Shown in pieces: positions 5,366 to 8,513 of a DNA stretch of 8,513 nt. The translations under genes were made by a program, and so were the position numbers. Source of the DNA: an uncultured Candidatus Saccharibacteria bacterium (GTDB taxonomy: Bacteria; Patescibacteria; Saccharimonadia; Saccharimonadales; Nanosynbacteraceae); the NCBI GenBank assembly GCA_947097375.1, contig CAMURE010000021.1, positions 1 to 8,513 of the forward strand. Reading direction: 5' to 3'. The notes beneath the pieces were generated by a model that made no database searches, had not been told where the DNA came from, and saw only the letters and a program-made list of their open reading frames with translations. Positions within the stretch are counted from its first letter, which is position 1. Each line of letters starts with the position of its first letter.

Positions 5366-5944
5366 ATGTTTGAAGCTTTCTACCACCGTCATCGCCGCCT
5401 CGTCAAGTGCGCCATTGCCGCCGCAGTTGTCGTGCTGATTTATGTTGGGGCAGGCTTTCTCGTTACGCTGTTCCCTAATTACAAAATTTATGAGCCACGC
5501 GAGGTGTTCCTCAGCCGCTTTGACATGTCAACGGTCAAGGCCGCTCGCATCATCCACTCAGAGCATCCATTTCTATATCTAACGCGCGACTATCCGTACG
5601 GCTCGCTATTTGGTGTCATTACCGATGACTCCATCCGTCAGCGCCTGCTGACTATCCAGCCCTTCGCCAACTGCGCTCAGCCATATCGCTGTACGGATTG
5701 GAAATCGTACAAAGAAATTGGCGTGGAGCTACCGTTTGTTGGCATGCGTGACGACGTGGCCGGCTCAGCACGATCGACGTTTGATGCCGCGACCAGCAGC
5801 GATGCTAAATGTATCCTTCGCTATGCTCCCGGCGACCGACCACTAAGTGCCACTTCTAGCAGAGAAGCCTTTTGCTTCCTGCCACGAAGCGGAGAGTTTG
5901 TGTATGACTTTATGGATACTGCTCATGTAAGACGTCGATATTAG
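5366..5944 (+). CDS. Hypothetical single-pass membrane protein with a cysteine-containing extracytoplasmic domain
   Basis: A 192-residue protein I cannot assign to a family. The N-terminus is short and basic (YHRHRRLVK), followed by one hydrophobic helix at about 15-36. By the positive-inside rule this is a signal anchor with the remaining 155 or so residues outside the cell. The outer part contains four cysteines (103, 109, 149, 170), an even number compatible with two disulfides; a fifth, Cys15, is at the membrane edge. It also has many aromatic residues, with blocks such as FLYLTRDYPYGSLFGVITDD (69-88). The basic N-terminus plus helix supports the ATG at 5366, although no ribosome binding site is present. 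The gene lies 57 bp after the CxxC protein, in an AT-rich gap, so co-transcription is uncertain. Function is unknown; a surface protein is the most that can be inferred. Confidence 0.75.
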   Translation: MFEAFYHRHRRLVKCAIAAAVVVLIYVGAGFLVTLFPNYKIYEPREVFLSRFDMSTVKAARIIHSEHPFLYLTRDYPYGSLFGVITDDSIRQRLLTIQPFANCAQPYRCTDWKSYKEIGVELPFVGMRDDVAGSARSTFDAATSSDAKCILRYAPGDRPLSATSSREAFCFLPRSGEFVYDFMDTAHVRRRY

Positions 5945-5986
5945 CTGGTGGTCATCCATAACTGCGGGCGATATCCTCGTTGATAT

Positions 5987-6010
5987 GCCTCGGGGGCGAG
6001 CCTCCGTGGC
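5987..6010 (+). other. Strong hairpin after the membrane-protein gene
   Basis: CGGGGG (5991-5996) pairs with CCTCCG (6001-6006), with one G·T, around the tetraloop CGAG. After a T·T mismatch, GCC (5987-5989) pairs with GGC (6008-6010). Nine pairs, mostly GC, make this the most stable element in the gap. No T tract follows on plus (TGGTTGGTGG), so it is not a standard intrinsic terminator. It may protect an mRNA end or belong to a small RNA. Confidence 0.55.
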
Positions 6011-6069
6011 TGGTTGGTGGAGAATAATCAGTTAGCGAGTTGCTTTCATTGTAAAATTAACAAAACCTC

Positions 6070-6098
6070 TTGTCGCGCCACATCTAGTGCTTTATCAT
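6070..6098 (+). promoter_or_regulatory. Putative sigma-70-type promoter of nrdA
   Basis: TTGTCG (6070-6075) and TATCAT (6093-6098) are separated by the ideal 17 bp; they match the TTGACA and TATAAT consensus at 4 and 5 of 6 positions. Transcription would begin near 6105, giving a leader of about 110 bases before the GTG at 6217. A second -10-like TATACA lies at 6101-6106. Confidence 0.6.
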
Positions 6099-6106
6099 AG
6101 TATACA

Positions 6107-6121
6107 TACACTAAATGTGTA
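6107..6121. promoter_or_regulatory. Inverted repeat at the nrdA transcription start, possible operator
   Basis: TACAC (6107-6111) and GTGTA (6117-6121) form a perfect inverted repeat around TAAAT, just downstream of the promoter's -10 box where a repressor would block initiation. The ACAC...GTGT ends resemble NrdR boxes, which control RNR genes in most bacteria. However, NrdR boxes are 16 bp from ACAC to GTGT, and this one is 13, so the assignment to NrdR is weak. Confidence 0.4.
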
Positions 6122-6138
6122 GAGGGTACTAAACAAAA

Positions 6139-6195
6139 AGCAAATAGACGAGAGGTGTCAGTCGCCACCGCAGGGAGGTCGGCGGTAGTTTTGCT
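6139..6195 (+). other. Possible folded leader of the nrdA mRNA
   Basis: AGCAAA (6139-6144) can pair with TTTGCT (6190-6195). Inside it, ACCGC (6167-6171) pairs with GCGGT (6182-6186), and a minor GAC/GTC pairing is at 6147-6159, giving a three-way-junction-like fold. The loop of the inner hairpin holds AGGGAGGT (6172-6179), which looks like a ribosome binding site but has no start codon behind it. The fold ends eight bases before the true site AAGGAGG. This was predicted by eye only. Confidence 0.35.
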
Positions 6196-6202
6196 GAGCA
6201 TC

Positions 6203-6209
6203 AAGGAGG
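6203..6209 (+). promoter_or_regulatory. Ribosome binding site that fixes the GTG start of nrdA
   Basis: AAGGAGG lies seven bases before the GTG at 6217. No ATG with a comparable site exists nearby in this frame, and the ATP-cone motif begins a few residues after this GTG, so the GTG is the start. Confidence 0.88.
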
Positions 6210-6216
6210 GAAATAG

Positions 6217-8513
6217 GTGCAACAAATTAACGTCGTCAAACGAGACGGGACGAAAGAACCGTTTGATGCAAATAAAATCAACATCGCATTATTGAAGGCG
6301 GCAGAGGGGTTGCCTGATCAAGTATCCAAGGTTGTGCAGGTGGCTACTGAACTGCAGCTGATATTGTTTGACGGCATTACAACTGAGCAACTCGACCAAG
6401 CGGTCATCCAGACAACCTTGCAGAATGTTAAAGATGATCCGGATTATGACAAGATTGCGGTACGGTTATTATTGAAAACAATCTACAAGGGTATTTTGGG
6501 TGATTATCAGTCGGTGGATGAACTCAAGAAGTTGCACGCTAAAGAATTTCCAAAATTTGTGAAAGCAGCCGTCAAAGAAGGCCTGTTAGACACTCGCATG
6601 GCTGATGGTAGATTTGACTTGAAAAAACTTGGTGAAGCACTTGATCCTGTGAAAGACGACCTCAGTAAATACCTCGGTGTCATCACCAACCGCAACCGTT
6701 ACGCCCTCCGTAAGCAAAATGGGCAACCGATGGAGACACCGCAGTTTACCCATATGCGCATCGCTATGGGGCTGAGTTACAATGAAAAAGATCCGACAGC
6801 CGCAGCAATTGATTTTTACAATCACATGAGTAGCCTGGAGTATGTGCCAGGTGGTTCAACCCGCGTCAATGCTGGTGGTTCATTCCCGCAGCTCAGTAAC
6901 TGCTTTTTGTTGAATGTTGATGATGATATGGAATCAATCGCCAAGGCGGTGCGTGACACGATGTGGATTGCCAAAGGTACTGGTGGTATCGGTATCGGCT
7001 TTACTAAATTGCGGGCAGCTGGTAGTCCAGTTAAAACTACTAATACTGAGTCAACCGGCCCAATTCCGTTTATGAAGATGATCGATACGGCGCTGTTTGC
7101 CGTCTCTCGTAAGGGTAAAAAAGCCGGCGCAGCAGCCATCTACATGGAAAACTGGCACCTTAATTTTGATCAGTTCATCGACCTGCGTTCTAACTCCGGT
7201 GACCCATACATGCGCACGCGCTTTGCCAACACCGCGGTATTTATCTCTGACGAATTTATGAAGCGGGTACAAAAAGACCAAGATTGGTATTTGTTTGACC
7301 CGGCAGATACGCCAGATTTGCCAGAGTTGTATGGTGAAGAATTTTCCGCACGCTACAAAGAGTACATTAAACTAGCCGAAGCTGGTAAGCTACGCGTCTT
7401 TGAGAAGACATCGGCTCGCCAGCAGTTCAAGCAGATTTTGACCAGCCTACAGGCTACCAGTCACCCGTGGCTCACCTGGAAAGACACTATCAATGTACGA
7501 GCATTGAACAATAACACGGGTACGATTCACCTATCTAACCTCTGTACGGAAATTACCTTACCGCAGGACAAAGACAACATCGCTACTTGTAACCTGGTGA
7601 GTATCAATTTGTCAGCCTTTTTGAACGAAGATAAGACGTGGGATTGGGATCGACTCAAAGAAGCGTCGCGAGCAGCGGTACGCCAATTGGACAACTTGGT
7701 AGATATCACCCAGACGCCGATTCCGGAAGCTATGCACTCAAACAACCAAACGCGGGCAATCGGTTTGGGAATAATGGGCTTTACTGATGTACTCGAGAAA
7801 CTTGGCTACTGCTATGAGTCTAAGGAATCATACAATCTGATTGATACACTCACCGAATTCATCAGCTATCACGCCATCGACCAGTCAGCAGATTTGGCAC
7901 AGAAGCTAGGCAGCTATCCTACCTACAAAGGTAGTGGTTGGAGTAAGGGAATTTTGCCAATCGACACACTAGAGACGCTGTCTACTGACCGCAAGGTAAA
8001 GGTGAAAATTGATCACAAGTCGAGCCTCGACTGGGATTCACTTCGGGTGAAAGTCAAGAAGGGTATGCGCAATGCGACACTGATGGCTATCGCACCAACC
8101 GCTAACATCGGTCATATTGCCGGTACCACGCCGGGTATCGATCCGCAGTTTGCACAAATTTTTAGCCGCTCGACTCTGAATGGTAAATTCCTAGAAGTGA
8201 ATAATAACCTGGTGCGCGACCTCAAGGCACTGAACTTGTGGGATGACATCAAGGAAGAAGTGTTTGCCAACCAGGGCGATATTCAACACATCGACGCTAT
8301 CCCGCAGAAGCTCAAAGACGTTTACAAAACTAGCTTCCAGCTCAGTCCGTATGCCTTTATCGAGGTGGCAGCCCGGGCGCAGAAGTGGGTCGACCAGGCG
8401 ATTAGTCGTAATATGTATCTTGAAACTCGCGATATTGATGAATATGTGGAGATTTATTCTGAAGCCTGGCGGCGTGGTCTGAAAACGACCTACTACCTGC
8501 ATGTTAAACCACG
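6217..8513 (+). CDS. nrdA: Class I ribonucleoside-diphosphate reductase, alpha (large) subunit, 3' end cut by the window
   Basis: Reduces ribonucleotides to deoxyribonucleotides for DNA synthesis, normally with a radical-bearing beta subunit not visible here. The 765 codons in the window are open throughout. Residues 1-95 form an ATP-cone (VVKRDGTKEPFD near the start), the allosteric on/off domain. The catalytic barrel has all expected class I residues: Cys229 in SNCFLLN and Cys458 in TCNLVSINL are the redox pair, NLCTE (441-445) holds the thiyl radical Cys443 with Asn441 and Glu445, and Tyr759-Tyr760 in KTTYYL are the radical-transfer tyrosines. PTANIGHIAGTTPGIDP (around 628-644) is the substrate phosphate loop. 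Compared with E. coli NrdA the tyrosine pair lies about 29 residues later, so modest insertions are present. Translation starts at GTG behind AAGGAGG. The C-terminal tail cysteines lie beyond the edge. NrdA versus NrdE naming is not settled, but the ATP-cone favours NrdA-like. Confidence 0.96.
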   Translation, partial: MQQINVVKRDGTKEPFDANKINIALLKAAEGLPDQVSKVVQVATELQLILFDGITTEQLDQAVIQTTLQNVKDDPDYDKIAVRLLLKTIYKGILGDYQSVDELKKLHAKEFPKFVKAAVKEGLLDTRMADGRFDLKKLGEALDPVKDDLSKYLGVITNRNRYALRKQNGQPMETPQFTHMRIAMGLSYNEKDPTAAAIDFYNHMSSLEYVPGGSTRVNAGGSFPQLSNCFLLNVDDDMESIAKAVRDTMWIAKGTGGIGIGFTKLRAAGSPVKTTNTESTGPIPFMKMIDTALFAVSRKGKKAGAAAIYMENWHLNFDQFIDLRSNSGDPYMRTRFANTAVFISDEFMKRVQKDQDWYLFDPADTPDLPELYGEEFSARYKEYIKLAEAGKLRVFEKTSARQQFKQILTSLQATSHPWLTWKDTINVRALNNNTGTIHLSNLCTEITLPQDKDNIATCNLVSINLSAFLNEDKTWDWDRLKEASRAAVRQLDNLVDITQTPIPEAMHSNNQTRAIGLGIMGFTDVLEKLGYCYESKESYNLIDTLTEFISYHAIDQSADLAQKLGSYPTYKGSGWSKGILPIDTLETLSTDRKVKVKIDHKSSLDWDSLRVKVKKGMRNATLMAIAPTANIGHIAGTTPGIDPQFAQIFSRSTLNGKFLEVNNNLVRDLKALNLWDDIKEEVFANQGDIQHIDAIPQKLKDVYKTSFQLSPYAFIEVAARAQKWVDQAISRNMYLETRDIDEYVEIYSEAWRRGLKTTYYLHVKP

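Larger units (their letters stand above)
5945..6216. other. 272-bp non-coding region upstream of the ribonucleotide reductase gene
   Basis: No convincing gene is seen on either strand. The left part (5945-6030) is GC-richer and holds a strong hairpin at 5987-6010 and a small ATATC/GATAT hairpin at 5971-5986. The middle (6040-6066) is AT-rich. The right part holds a promoter (6070-6098), an inverted repeat (6107-6121), a possibly folded leader (6139-6195) and the nrdA ribosome binding site. I compared it mentally with cobalamin and other common riboswitches and with tmRNA/6S-type RNAs and found no match. Confidence 0.7.

Noticed and set aside
5987..6010. Intrinsic terminator for the membrane-protein gene
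   Set aside because: The stem is strong but neither strand shows the needed T tract right after it.
6105..6120. True NrdR box
   Set aside because: ACAC and GTGT are present, but the distance is 13 bp and not the 16 bp of known boxes, and no second copy is in phase. It is kept only as a generic inverted repeat.
6121..6216. Cobalamin or other known riboswitch before nrdA
   Set aside because: The conserved boxes of the cobalamin family are absent, and the enzyme is class I, not the B12-dependent class II. No other riboswitch core was recognised.
6155..6292. Upstream reading frame beginning GTG and overlapping the nrdA start in another frame
   Set aside because: It has no properly spaced ribosome site, and the product has no recognisable pattern. 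The overlap is more easily explained by chance.
6507..8502. Several minus-strand frames of 60-105 residues across the right end
   Set aside because: All lie opposite the uninterrupted ribonucleotide reductase frame with its full set of catalytic motifs.

Overview
The window reads like the chromosome of a small-genome, monoderm-type bacterium, most probably a member of the Candidate Phyla Radiation and specifically Saccharibacteria (TM7). The support is indirect. There is a GroEL ending in a GGMPGMGMM tail, a SIS-family bifunctional phosphoglucose/phosphomannose isomerase, and a small protein whose helical C-terminus resembles conserved hypothetical proteins I recall from Saccharibacteria. A MacB-type ABC pair sits without its usual membrane-fusion partner, and a class I ribonucleotide reductase is also present. 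UGA is used as a stop, so the code is standard, not the UGA=Gly code of Gracilibacteria/Absconditabacteria. No sequence search was possible, so this placement is an inference.

Layout, left to right. Positions 1-308 hold the 3' end of groEL (+), closed by a symmetrical terminator at 328-356 that also serves the convergent gene 410-880 (-), a small hypothetical protein. A 77-bp divergent region with interleaved promoters separates that gene from a sugar-phosphate isomerase (958-1995, +). A second two-way terminator (2017-2049) separates the isomerase from an ABC transporter operon read leftward: ATPase 4449-3304, then permease 3307-2090, joined by an ATGA overlap. The ATPase carries an unusual Lys/Glu/Ala/Pro-rich tail of about 145 residues. 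A palindrome-containing divergent region (4458-4512) leads rightward to tRNA-Ser(GGA) at 4522-4613. Two orphan genes follow: a soluble protein with one CxxC (4724-5308) and a single-pass membrane protein (5366-5944). A 272-bp intergenic stretch with a strong hairpin, a promoter, an inverted repeat and a possibly folded leader precedes a GTG-started nrdA-type gene (6217 onward) that runs off the right edge.

Functionally this is mostly housekeeping: protein folding, hexose-phosphate interconversion, membrane export or envelope work, serine decoding and dNTP synthesis. The less explained material is the ATPase tail, the two genes after the tRNA, and the nrdA upstream region. I found no CRISPR array, insertion sequence, phage gene or complete novel defence or biosynthetic system.
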